The translations under genes were made by a program, and so were the position numbers. This document shows positions 27,129 through 34,941 of a DNA stretch of 64,000 nt, piece by piece (the stretch's first letter is position 1; every line of letters starts with the position of its first letter). Source of the stretch: Pelobium manganitolerans (GTDB lineage Bacteria > Bacteroidota > Bacteroidia > Sphingobacteriales > Sphingobacteriaceae); NCBI RefSeq assembly GCF_003609575.1, contig NZ_MBTA01000012.1, positions 186,001 to 250,000 of the forward strand, written 5' to 3'. The notes under the pieces were generated by a model that saw nothing but the letters and a program-made list of their open reading frames with translations, had not been told where the DNA came from and ran no database searches.

Positions 27129-27698
27129 TTAGCCCAGCACAGAAGCAATCAAGATATTTAGCTCTGCCTGTATCGCTTGGCCTTTGTTCACATTGTACCA
27201 ATTTTGTAGCGCTAACTTAATGGTGTCAAAACTGGCTTTTTCTGCTAAAAGCGAATCATAAACTTTTTGGCAATCTGCCGGCCTAGGTCCCCAAACTGCC
27301 AAATCTTTATCAGTAGCATCCCTAATAACCAGCTTGGGGATTGATTTGGAGCCGTTTGTGAGGTAACGGTCAATGCTGAACGGTTCCGCATCGCGAAGTT
27401 CATAGCTAAGGTGGATGTTTGGGTTCAGGCGCGCAATCATCTCGATAAATGGCACCACATGCGCGGCATCCCCGCACCAAGGCTCGGTAATCACCAGCCA
27501 GTTTTGGGGTTCAGTAATTTTTGCAACGCTGGCGATTATCTCGTCTGTTAATTTCCCGGTTTTAAGCCATCGGTTAAACCGCGACCAGTTTAACCTGGTA
27601 TAATCGTAATATAAAACATCGTTATAAGGCGCTATCTGTTCTGTGGCATCCGTTTTAACAATGTTTTCGAAATAGCTATGATAATTGATAAAATCCAT
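27129..27698 (-). CDS. Thioredoxin-fold protein with a single active-site cysteine
   Basis: A 189-residue cytoplasmic protein of the small Bacteroidota thioredoxin family. The redox loop reads TEPWCGDAAH, so Cys75 is kept but the second cysteine of CxxC is Ala78. The later cis-Pro region (KSIPKLVIRD) and a YELRDAEPF strand fit a thioredoxin fold. Loss of the resolving cysteine argues against disulphide reduction with a classical mechanism; thiol-binding or bacilliredoxin-like chemistry is possible (inference). It is convergent with the ThuA-like gene and marks the edge of the core block. There is no signal peptide. Confidence 0.72.
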   Translation of the reverse strand: MDFINYHSYFENIVKTDATEQIAPYNDVLYYDYTRLNWSRFNRWLKTGKLTDEIIASVAKITEPQNWLVITEPWCGDAAHVVPFIEMIARLNPNIHLSYELRDAEPFSIDRYLTNGSKSIPKLVIRDATDKDLAVWGPRPADCQKVYDSLLAEKASFDTIKLALQNWYNVNKGQAIQAELNILIASVLG

Positions 27699-27823
27699 CT
27701 TGATATTTTAATACGGCAAACTACGGGAAATGATTTTTATTTCTGCATGATATTGGTCACGTTTTACTTTTAGATAGGAATATGGGGTATCTAGCGCGTT
27801 GTGATTTGCTTTTTTCATACATT

Positions 27824-27901
27824 TTATTGTTTTTCAAAGGCATTCAAGAACTCCGCAAGCTCCGTTTCATTCTTTGAACTACTGATATTTACAACAGCCT
27901 C
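27824..27901 (-). pseudogene. Possible C-terminal gene scrap upstream of the thioredoxin-like gene
   Basis: On the minus strand a 25-codon open stretch (EAVVNISSSKNETELAEF, then LNAFEKQ and a stop) follows a TAG. The composition looks like a real acidic protein C-terminus, but there is no start and no family was recognised. The rest of 27699-27911 shows nothing definite. Confidence 0.2.
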
Positions 27902-27911
27902 CTATTCTCTC

Positions 27912-28547
27912 TTAATGATTGTTACGCAGATGGTCCAGAAACGCCTGTCTCGAAATTAACCTCGCACCCATGCTTTCTAAATGCTCGGTGTAAACTTGGC
28001 AATCTATTAAACTGAGTTGTACATTTTGGCAAAGCCAGATTAAAGCTGTTTTAGAAGCATTGCTTTTTTTAGAAAACATGGATTCGCCACAGAAAACATC
28101 GCCTAGCAAAACCCCATACAATCCGCCCACTAGTTCTTCGTTTTCCCAAATCTCTATAGAATGCGCAAAGCCTTGCCGGTGCAGTTCGTTATAAGCCGAA
28201 ATCATGTCTAAATTAATCCAAGTTCCGTTTTGCCCTTTGCGTTTTGCCATAGCGCATTCGGCAATTACATCAGAAAATGCTTGGTTGTAGGTGAGGGTGA
28301 ACCTTTCGGAGTTTAAAACCTGGCGCATACTTTTGCTGATTTTTACCTCAGTAGGGTAAAGCACAAAGCGCTGAGGCGGGCTGTACCACATAATCGGCTC
28401 TTCTTCTGTAAACCAAGGGAAAATGCCGTTCTCATAAGCCAGCAACAAGCGTGGCACAGATAAATCGCCACCCACGGCCAACAAACCATCTTCCTCTGCC
28501 AGTGCGGGGTCCGGAAATATTAAATCTTCAATAAGTTGAAAAATCAT
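27912..28547 (-). CDS. aat: Leucyl/phenylalanyl-tRNA--protein transferase
   Basis: The start is placed at the ATG at 28547, giving 211 residues that begin MIFQLIEDLIFPDP; a longer frame adds 32 residues without homology-like character. The family core is plain: GLLAVGGDLS, LLLAYENGIFPWF, IMWYSPPQRFVL, the HRQGFAHSIEIWE strand, GGLYGVLLGDVFCGESMFS, and NASKTALIWLC. The enzyme moves Leu or Phe from tRNA onto proteins with N-terminal Lys or Arg and so feeds the N-end-rule pathway with ClpS/ClpAP. It is a cytoplasmic housekeeping enzyme. The gene is read in the same direction as the hypothetical gene and murQ upstream of it but lies behind a hairpin, so it probably has its own promoter. Confidence 0.95.
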   Translation of the reverse strand: MIFQLIEDLIFPDPALAEEDGLLAVGGDLSVPRLLLAYENGIFPWFTEEEPIMWYSPPQRFVLYPTEVKISKSMRQVLNSERFTLTYNQAFSDVIAECAMAKRKGQNGTWINLDMISAYNELHRQGFAHSIEIWENEELVGGLYGVLLGDVFCGESMFSKKSNASKTALIWLCQNVQLSLIDCQVYTEHLESMGARLISRQAFLDHLRNNH

Positions 28548-28635
28548 ACAAAAAGGGATTAAACCTTTTTTAAAGAAACCTGTCGTACCTAAAATCAACT
28601 TAGAAAGTTTTGTGTTGATATTTAGTTTTTGGTTT

Positions 28636-28663
28636 AAAACCACCTCAAAAGGGTGGTTTTTTT
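28636..28663. terminator. Bidirectional-looking hairpin between the hypothetical gene and aat
   Basis: AAAACCACC pairs with GGTGGTTTT around a seven-base loop, with T runs on the plus-strand side and a shorter one on the minus-strand side. It probably ends the minus-strand murQ-hypothetical transcript. Confidence 0.6.
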
Positions 28664-28665
28664 GT

Positions 28666-29232
28666 TTAATTAAGACGTTTGCTAAGCAACTCTTCTACTT
28701 TCTTAAAAAATTGTAGAGGTTTAAGCTGTCGCCAATTTAACTCGTCAAGCTGGCCTCCGAAGTTGACGTAATAGTCGATATTGTGCGCTTTAAACTCGTC
28801 AATCACATGTTCGCGGAAGTTTACCCCCGCAATCCAACCGTCTTCCACCTCCTGGAAAAGCTCTTCATAATAGCAATCATCAGAAGCGTGAAAGTTGAGC
28901 ACGTTTTCACCGATGAAGATAAATTTATCAATCCCCTCGTCCATCACAGATTCCAGAATTTCGCGTTTTAACAACATAATGTCGTTTGTAATGGCATCAT
29001 TCCACTCGCCAATAAACTCAATGATGGCATAATGCCTATCATAATCCACAAAAAGGATTTTTAGATATAAGGTGTTAGAGCCAAAGAAATCCCACTGCGG
29101 GTGCAACAAATAGTTGTACACCTGCTTGTCGTATTCAAATTCGTTATATTCTGTTTCATAAAATGGCGAGCGATCGTCTTCCGCTGCAACATAATCGTCT
29201 CTCCATTTGTAATAAGGCTCTATCTCGTGCAT
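28666..29232 (-). CDS. Conserved hypothetical protein
   Basis: A 188-residue acidic, aromatic-rich cytoplasmic protein with no signal peptide or membrane span. Notable segments are YKWRDDYVAAEDDRSPFYE, HPQWDFFGSNTLYLKIL, a mixed alpha/beta stretch around FIFIGENVLNFHASDDCYYE and GWIAGVNFREHVIDEF. No characterised family was recognised. The phased strands and helices suggest a small alpha/beta fold. It begins 6 bp after the murQ stop, so it is very probably translated from the murQ transcript, which may link it to cell-wall recycling or may only reflect conserved gene order. Confidence 0.7.
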   Translation of the reverse strand: MHEIEPYYKWRDDYVAAEDDRSPFYETEYNEFEYDKQVYNYLLHPQWDFFGSNTLYLKILFVDYDRHYAIIEFIGEWNDAITNDIMLLKREILESVMDEGIDKFIFIGENVLNFHASDDCYYEELFQEVEDGWIAGVNFREHVIDEFKAHNIDYYVNFGGQLDELNWRQLKPLQFFKKVEELLSKRLN

Positions 29233-29238
29233 AAAATT

Positions 29239-30057
29239 TTATTGAAGGCTTGCGTAAAACTCTTCCACGGCTTTGCGCACGCTACCGTATTTTTGCAATA
29301 ACTCGGCCGCTATTTCGCGTGTAGCACCGGTTTCGGCCATAATCATATTGGTGCCGCGGCTAAGCAGCTTGTTGTTGGTTAACTGCATATCCACCATTTT
29401 ATTGCCTTTTACTTTGCCCATTTTTATCATTAAGGCAGTGCTAATCATGTTCAAAGCCATTTTTTGGGCGGTGCCGGCTTTCATCCGGGTAGAGCCGGTA
29501 ACATACTCCGGCCCCACCACAATTTCTATCGGGAATTGCGCGGCCTGCGCTACCGGGCTTCCGTTATTGCACACAATGCATCCGGTTAATATTCCCTTAA
29601 GCTGGGCCTTTTTTAATCCGCCTACTACATAAGGTGTTTTTCCAGAGGCTGCAATGCCTAGCACAACATCTTTTTCGCTGATGCCGTGTTTCTTCAAATC
29701 TTTCCAAGCTTGCGCGGTATCGTCTTCTGCGTACTCAACGGCACGCCTAATCGCGGTATCACCACCGGCAATTAGCCCAACCACCAAATCAAAAGGGACG
29801 CCGAAAGTGGGCGGACATTCCGACGCATCAACCACGCCTAAACGGCCACTGGTGCCGGCGCCAATGTAAAATAAGCGGCCGCCTTTTTGCATTTTTGGTA
29901 AAGCAGCGTTTATAAACGCCTCAATCTGAGGCAGCGCTTTTTCTACCGCAAGGGCAACCGTTTTGTCTTCGCGGTTAATGTTTCTTAAAATCTCAATGGT
30001 CGATTTCTTTTCAAGATCGCTGTACAATGAATCTTGTTCGGTGGTTTCTAGGGCCAT
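29239..30057 (-). CDS. murQ: N-acetylmuramic acid 6-phosphate etherase
   Basis: The start chosen is the ATG at 30057 (272 residues, MALETTEQDSL...); an upstream ATG 13 codons earlier is less likely. The SIS-domain family signature is complete: RLFYIGAGTSGRLGVVDASE, CPPTFG, GDTAIRRAVEYAEDD, VVLGIAASGKTPYV, VGPEYVTGSTRMKAGTAQK and NKMVDMQLTNNKL. The enzyme splits the lactyl ether of MurNAc-6-phosphate to give GlcNAc-6-phosphate during peptidoglycan recycling in the cytoplasm. It overlaps nothing and leads a two-gene minus-strand unit, divergent from an S41 protease gene across about 200 bp that must hold both promoters. Confidence 0.95.
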   Translation of the reverse strand: MALETTEQDSLYSDLEKKSTIEILRNINREDKTVALAVEKALPQIEAFINAALPKMQKGGRLFYIGAGTSGRLGVVDASECPPTFGVPFDLVVGLIAGGDTAIRRAVEYAEDDTAQAWKDLKKHGISEKDVVLGIAASGKTPYVVGGLKKAQLKGILTGCIVCNNGSPVAQAAQFPIEIVVGPEYVTGSTRMKAGTAQKMALNMISTALMIKMGKVKGNKMVDMQLTNNKLLSRGTNMIMAETGATREIAAELLQKYGSVRKAVEEFYASLQ

Positions 30058-30263
30058 GATCTGCAAATTTTCTCTAAAATCGGAAAAAATGTGCATTTAG
30101 CGGTTTTTATTTTTTATCGGGAGCAGTATCACACTTTGGAAACATCGTTTTAGCGACGGTCCGACAATGGAATGTCATCTTTTAAAAAACAGCTAAAAAC
30201 AGCCATAAAATTCGCATTATTATTGCATTCATACGTTTATTAGTCTTTACTTTGCGTCCCGAA

Positions 30264-31895
30264 ATGAGTAAATCTCCCAACCATACTTTCAGCTATGTTT
30301 TAGTGGCATTGGTAGCCGCTTTTATAGGTGTGGTGTTGGGAGCTACCTATGAACAAAACCGCTCGGCAGGAAACAATTTGGGTTTGCCCGATTTTGCTTT
30401 GAGCGGCAACCAAAAGCTAGATAAAATTTTAAGGGTTATTAAAACCAATTATGTAGATTCTGTAAACACAGATTCTTTGCAAGCATTGGCCATTGATGAT
30501 ATTTTGAGCAGCTTGGATCCGCATACGGTTTATTTGCCACCTAAGCAAGCCAAATCTCAGAACGAAGATTTAGAAGGTAATTTTGACGGTATCGGGATAG
30601 AGTATTTTGTGTTGAACGATACAGTTTTAGTAACTTCTGTGCGCAAAGCCGGTCCATCCGCGAAAGCGGGCTTATTACCCGGCGATAAAATTATAGCCGT
30701 TAACGGCGAGAAGCTTTTGGTAAAAGGCGATACTGACCGTGCTGTAAATAAATTGCGCGGCAAAAGCGGCAGCAAGGTAAATGTAGCTGTTTTGCGCAAT
30801 GGCCATAACAAGCCCATTTCGTTAGATATTGAGCGTGGCCGTATTGTAGTAAGCAGCATTGATGTGGCTTTGATGTTGCGCCCCGGAATTGGCTTTATTA
30901 AGATAAGCCGATTTGGCGCTAATACGGCCGAAGATTTTGCGGCACAACTGAATGCGTTACAAAAAAAGGGGATGAAAAGCCTGATTTTAGATTTACGCGG
31001 CAACGGCGGTGGCTATTTAAACGCCGCAACTGCTTTGGCCGATCAGTTTTTGCCCGACAATCAGTTAATTGTTTACACCCAAGGTTTACACGAGCCACGC
31101 ACCGATTATCGTGCTACCGCGGATGGTAGTTTTCAAAAAGGGGATTTGGTAATTTTAATAGATGAAGGAACCGCGTCTGCGAGTGAGATTTTGGCGGGCG
31201 CCATGCAAGATTTAGACCGTGGGTGGATTATTGGCCGCCGTTCTTTTGGCAAAGGCTTGGTGCAAGAGCAGTTTGGCTTTCCGGATGGTTCGGCTATGAA
31301 TTTAACCATTGCAAGGTATTACACGGCAAGCGGCCGTTCTATCCAAAAATCATACGCTAAAGGAAAAGAGAATTATAAGGAAGAGCTGAGTCGGCGTTTT
31401 AAGCATGGTGATTATGTTTCTTTAGACAGTGCTTTAAGCGACAGCTCTTTTTTAAGTCGGCAAGTAAAATACAAAACTTTAAAAGGACGCACCGTGTATG
31501 GCGGCGGAGGCATTATGCCCGATGTTTTTGTGCCTTTTGATACCACAGGTTTTTCGGCCTTTTACAAAAAAGTGAGTGCAAAAGGTTTGGTGCAAGGTTT
31601 TGTTTATGCCAAACTGATTAATGCAGTTACGCCCAACAGGTTTAAATCTGCGGCAGCGTTTAAAGAAGAGTTTCATTTTGGCGAGCAAGACTATCAGAAG
31701 TTTTTAAGTTACTGCGCCAGCAAAGAAGTGATAGGCGATAAAAAAGATGTCAAAACCTCGAGGCACTTGCTAGAGAGCCAGATAAAAGCTGTTTTAGCCC
31801 GATATTATTTTGGTGAGGAAGGCTTTTGCACAATCACCAGCACTTACGACGATTTTATTAACGCAGCGCTGGCAAAATTGCAGGAGGCTGTTTAG
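30264..31895 (+). CDS. S41-family C-terminal processing peptidase
   Basis: The ATG at 30264 is preferred over an upstream TTG and gives 543 residues. A signal anchor (about 8-30, TFSYVLVALVAAFIGVVLG) places it in the periplasm. A PDZ domain (about 95-180, GIGIEYF, GPSAKAGLLPGD) precedes the S41 protease domain with the Ser of GTASASEIL and the Lys of SFGKGLVQ, the family's Ser-Lys dyad. These proteases trim or degrade envelope proteins from their C-termini. The C-terminal third (about 370-543) is a helical extension usual in Bacteroidota versions. It is divergent from murQ, a core-genome arrangement, and unrelated to the pectin genes. Confidence 0.93.
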   Translation: MSKSPNHTFSYVLVALVAAFIGVVLGATYEQNRSAGNNLGLPDFALSGNQKLDKILRVIKTNYVDSVNTDSLQALAIDDILSSLDPHTVYLPPKQAKSQNEDLEGNFDGIGIEYFVLNDTVLVTSVRKAGPSAKAGLLPGDKIIAVNGEKLLVKGDTDRAVNKLRGKSGSKVNVAVLRNGHNKPISLDIERGRIVVSSIDVALMLRPGIGFIKISRFGANTAEDFAAQLNALQKKGMKSLILDLRGNGGGYLNAATALADQFLPDNQLIVYTQGLHEPRTDYRATADGSFQKGDLVILIDEGTASASEILAGAMQDLDRGWIIGRRSFGKGLVQEQFGFPDGSAMNLTIARYYTASGRSIQKSYAKGKENYKEELSRRFKHGDYVSLDSALSDSSFLSRQVKYKTLKGRTVYGGGGIMPDVFVPFDTTGFSAFYKKVSAKGLVQGFVYAKLINAVTPNRFKSAAAFKEEFHFGEQDYQKFLSYCASKEVIGDKKDVKTSRHLLESQIKAVLARYYFGEEGFCTITSTYDDFINAALAKLQEAV

Positions 31896-31932
31896 ATCGC
31901 CCGTCTCTAAACAGCTACTCCAATCCCCGCTT

Positions 31933-32139
31933 CTACTTCTTAGGCGCCAAAGTATCTGCCACGGTGCTATCCACCGCAACATTATCGGTAGCAGTAGTAT
32001 CAGCCAATGCCTCGTTTAACAATGAATCTGCAGCAGATTGGTTGATAGAGTCAATTTGCTCATCTGTTTTTTGCTGATTATTGCAAGCCACAAAAGTTAG
32101 GGAAGTTCCAATAGTTAATAGAAAGATTAGTTTTTTCAT
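31933..32139 (-). CDS. Small lipoprotein of unknown function
   Basis: A 68-residue protein with a clear lipoprotein signal peptide (MKKLIFLLTIGTSLTFVAC, lipobox Cys19). The mature part is only about 50 residues, rich in Asp, Thr, Ala and Ser (TDEQIDSINQSAADSLLNEA, then DTTATDN and DSTVADTLAPKK), and looks disordered. No family was recognised. It lies just behind der on the same strand with a 41-bp gap, so it is transcribed toward the S41 protease and converges with it. Confidence 0.65.
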   Translation of the reverse strand: MKKLIFLLTIGTSLTFVACNNQQKTDEQIDSINQSAADSLLNEALADTTATDNVAVDSTVADTLAPKK

Positions 32140-32180
32140 TTTTTGGTATTGAGTAATAAGTATTGCGTATTGAGACTTTA

Positions 32181-33482
32181 CTATTTTTGTCTAAAAAACA
32201 ATTGTACCGGCACGCCTTCAAAATCGAAGTTTTCGCGCAGTTTATTTTCAATAAATCTTTTGTACGGGTCTTTAATATATTGCGGTAAGTTACAAAAGAA
32301 TGCGAACATGGGCGATGAAGCGTTGATTTGCGTAATGTACTTAATTTTGATATGCTTGCCTTTAATTGCTGGCGGCGGTGTTTTTTCTATCAGCGGTAAA
32401 AGCACATCATTTAATTTAGAGGTCTGGATTTTTTTGGTTTTGTTGGCATAAACCTTTGCTGCCGCCTCTATGGTTTTAAAAATACGCTGTTTTTCGGTTA
32501 CCGATGTAAAAACGATAGGCACATCGGTAAATGGTGCCAATTTCTCTTTAATTTTATCAATAAATTCTGTAGCCGTTTTATGGTCTTTTTCCACTAAATC
32601 CCATTTGTTGACCACAATCACAATTCCTTTTTTGTTTTTTTCTGCCAAAGAGAAAATATTCACATCTTGTGACTCTAGGCCTTCCACGGCATCCAACATC
32701 AATATCACTACATCAGCCTCTTCCAAAGCTTTAATGGTACGCATTACCGAGTAAAACTCGATGTTTTCGCGCACTTTGGTTTTTTTACGTAAACCTGCGG
32801 TATCAATCAACATAAACTCGTGTCCAAACTGATTGTAATGGATGCGGATAGCATCGCGCGTGGTGCCAGCAATGTCTGTTACAATGTTACGTTCTTGGCC
32901 AATTAAAGCGTTAATCATGGACGATTTACCCACGTTAGGTCTGCCCACGATGGCATAAACCGGCAACTTGTTTTCTTCCTCGGCCTCGGTATCAAAGTTT
33001 TTGATTACCTCGTCTAAAAGTTCGCCGGTGCCCGATCCACTCATAGATGAGATGCAATAAATTTCTCCTAAACCCAAACCATAAAATTCTGTCGCGTCAG
33101 ACTGTAGCTGGAAATTATCTACCTTGTTTACGGCAACGTAAACGGGTTTTTTGCTTTTGCGCAAGATTTGGGCAATAGCTGCATCCAAATCTGTAATGCC
33201 GGTGGTAACATCTACCAAAAACACTACGGCTCCCGCTTCTTCAATAGCAATATGCACTTGCTCGCGGATGGCGGCTTCAAAAACATCTTCAGAGTTGGCA
33301 ACATAACCGCCGGTGTCAATCACCGTGAAACTTTTATCGGTCCACTCGGCAATGCCGTAATGCCTGTCGCGGGTTACGCCGCTAAAATCATCAACAATTG
33401 CTTTTCTGGATTCTGTTAAACGGTTATAAAAGGTAGATTTTCCTACGTTCGGTCTCCCGACGATCGCTAGTACGTTATTCAT
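32181..33482 (-). CDS. der: Ribosome-assembly GTPase Der (EngA)
   Basis: The ATG at 33482 is chosen because it puts the first P-loop at its usual place ([17 protein letters not shown]); an upstream frame adds 16 residues. The protein has 433 residues, normal for the family, with two GTPase domains: G1 GRPNVGKST and [10 protein letters not shown]3 DTGGY and DTAGLRKK, G4 NKVD and NKWD. A C-terminal KH-like domain covers about 350-433 ([12 protein letters not shown]). Der is essential for 50S ribosomal subunit maturation. The gene is an anchor showing that 27-33.5 kb is core chromosome. Confidence 0.97.
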   Translation of the reverse strand: MNNVLAIVGRPNVGKSTFYNRLTESRKAIVDDFSGVTRDRHYGIAEWTDKSFTVIDTGGYVANSEDVFEAAIREQVHIAIEEAGAVVFLVDVTTGITDLDAAIAQILRKSKKPVYVAVNKVDNFQLQSDATEFYGLGLGEIYCISSMSGSGTGELLDEVIKNFDTEAEEENKLPVYAIVGRPNVGKSSMINALIGQERNIVTDIAGTTRDAIRIHYNQFGHEFMLIDTAGLRKKTKVRENIEFYSVMRTIKALEEADVVILMLDAVEGLESQDVNIFSLAEKNKKGIVIVVNKWDLVEKDHKTATEFIDKIKEKLAPFTDVPIVFTSVTEKQRIFKTIEAAAKVYANKTKKIQTSKLNDVLLPLIEKTPPPAIKGKHIKIKYITQINASSPMFAFFCNLPQYIKDPYKRFIENKLRENFDFEGVPVQLFFRQK

Positions 33483-33639
33483 AATGTGTGGGTTTCCCGG
33501 TCTTATCTTACCGGCATAATTTTTTTGCAAAGGTATTTAAAAAATCGGGTTTTTAAGGTAGGCCGAGGTAAATATCGCTTCATTATCAATATGTTCAGGT
33601 TGTGAACCAAGGCGTGGCTATTGTAAACCCGCTGAACAA

Positions 33640-33734
33640 AAAGAAAGAGGCGTGGCTATGGAAAAAGCGAAAACTGCACATTAGCAGATTATTTGCCCGC
33701 TGAAAAAAGGGTTAAGGAATACTTGAAGAACTAA
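33640..33734 (+). pseudogene. Possible C-terminal gene scrap in the gap after der
   Basis: Within the 452-bp gap 33483-33934 a plus-strand frame encodes YGKSENCTLADYLPAE, then KRVKEYLKN and a stop, without a recognisable start. It reads like the end of a lost gene. A short repeat AGGCGTGGCTAT occurs twice nearby (about 33609 and 33649). Nothing else was recognised in this gap. Confidence 0.22.
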
Positions 33735-33934
33735 GTTCTTACGGTCATCTTACAATGATCCTTCGTTCATCCTCCGTTCATTTTCCATTTAAAAAGGCCT
33801 TTAAGAAATTTTTGTGAAGCCACCATTTTGTGAGTTTGTTAGCTTTTTTATGGCGCTAAGATGGGTACTTACAATTATAATGAATTTTATGATTACCTTC
33901 ACCATCAGCCAATTAAAACAGCTAAAACCTACGC

Positions 33935-34702
33935 ATGTTTACAAAACTGAGGTTCCAAGCGCCAAATGCTTACCATATTGATGCTATCAAAAATTTTGAA
34001 GGAACAGCATTAGTTGTAGATGGCGTTCTGCAATGTCTTGATTTTGCATTTAGCATGAGCTTTGGCCAAAAAGGCCATCACAGAAACCACAGGAGCGGCG
34101 GTACGGAAAAGCGGAAAAAGGGGGAGATTTTTATCAATGCATTCCAAGGAAAACTTGCCGAGTTTGCTTTTTACACTTGGTTGCAGGCGCATAAAATACC
34201 ATCTGCGCCACCGAGTTTTGATGTTTGGGGAACGGGCATCTGGGACACCTGCGATTTCGAAGTAAAAAACCTCAAAGTCTGCATTAAATCTGCTGCCCAT
34301 TTTGCTAGCCTGTTGCTGTTAGAGTGCCAAGATTGGGATGATTTTGGCGCTTATAAACCCAATCTGCAATCGGCCGATGCTGTGTATGATTTGTTTGTGT
34401 TTTTGCGCATAAAGCCCGACGGTAAAACGCTGATGCGCCAGAGTCGTTTGCTATTTAGTAACCAAGCGGATTACGAAACGCTTAAAAGCTTGCTGTTAAA
34501 AGAGCATTGGTACAGTGAGCTTTGCGGATTTGCGACTTGGGCCGATGTTATTGAGGTTATCAACCAAAAACAAATCATCCCACAAAAAGCGCTCTTAAAC
34601 GGAAAAACACTGATGGATGCCGACAATTATTACATACATGCCAACGACTTAAAATCGGCAAATACATTGGAGGCATTGTTGTGGCAAACGTGTGTTATGT
34701 AG
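33935..34702 (+). CDS. Hypothetical protein, possibly a degenerate PD-(D/E)XK-type nuclease fold
   Basis: A 255-residue protein with no signal peptide or membrane span. The segment GEIFINAFQGKLAEFAFYTW, followed about 40 residues later by WDTCDFEVKNLKVCIKSA, resembles the helix-Glu, strand-Asp, strand-x-Lys pattern of PD-(D/E)XK nucleases such as restriction enzymes. In the usual place of the second acidic residue there is Cys (VCIKS), so activity is doubtful unless Glu of FEVK takes part. The next strand LLLLECQDWD and YDLFVFLRI also fit that fold. The gene stands alone between der and the right pectin arm, after a 452-bp gap with possible gene scraps. The assignment was made by eye and may be wrong; it could be an unrelated alpha/beta protein. 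Confidence 0.55.
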   Translation: MFTKLRFQAPNAYHIDAIKNFEGTALVVDGVLQCLDFAFSMSFGQKGHHRNHRSGGTEKRKKGEIFINAFQGKLAEFAFYTWLQAHKIPSAPPSFDVWGTGIWDTCDFEVKNLKVCIKSAAHFASLLLLECQDWDDFGAYKPNLQSADAVYDLFVFLRIKPDGKTLMRQSRLLFSNQADYETLKSLLLKEHWYSELCGFATWADVIEVINQKQIIPQKALLNGKTLMDADNYYIHANDLKSANTLEALLWQTCVM

Positions 34703-34716
34703 TTTTTAGTCAGTTT

Positions 34717-34773
34717 TTAAACCAGATTTACCAATTTTTAAACCTCTTTGTAAGCAATATAGGCTTAGCTTTG
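34717..34773 (+). promoter_or_regulatory. Putative HTCS-2 operator and promoter of the GH43-CE12-esterase operon
   Basis: AAACC (34719), TACCAA (34729) and AAACC (34740) are separated by exactly 5 bp each, giving a repeat of period 21. A perfect -7 box TAGCTTTG begins at 34766, 47 bp from the first AAACC. The same spacing is seen at 42776 and 55188. The untranslated leader to the ATG at 34942 would be about 160 nt long. Confidence 0.66.
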
Positions 34774-34790
34774 GCTTTCGTTTCCGGAGC

Positions 34791-34812
34791 GATAAACCTG
34801 CCGGCAACGTTT
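34791..34812 (+). promoter_or_regulatory. Candidate LacI-family half-operator in the GH43 leader
   Basis: GATAA followed 5 bp later by CCGGCAACGTT (34801-34811) matches the left side of the perfect palindrome at 49293. Here the right arm is imperfect (TTGCG). It lies just downstream of the predicted transcription start, a position where a repressor would block transcription. Assignment to the LacI-type regulator at 55364 is inference. Confidence 0.35.
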
Positions 34813-34941
34813 GCGTACATTTATTAGGTATATGGCTTTTTTATCGTGTCGTTTTTAGCTAACATTGCTAGAAATGGCTTTTCAGCTTACCTAGAATATT
34901 AAAGTAGCACGTTAAACATCCCAATTAAAACATAGAAAATA

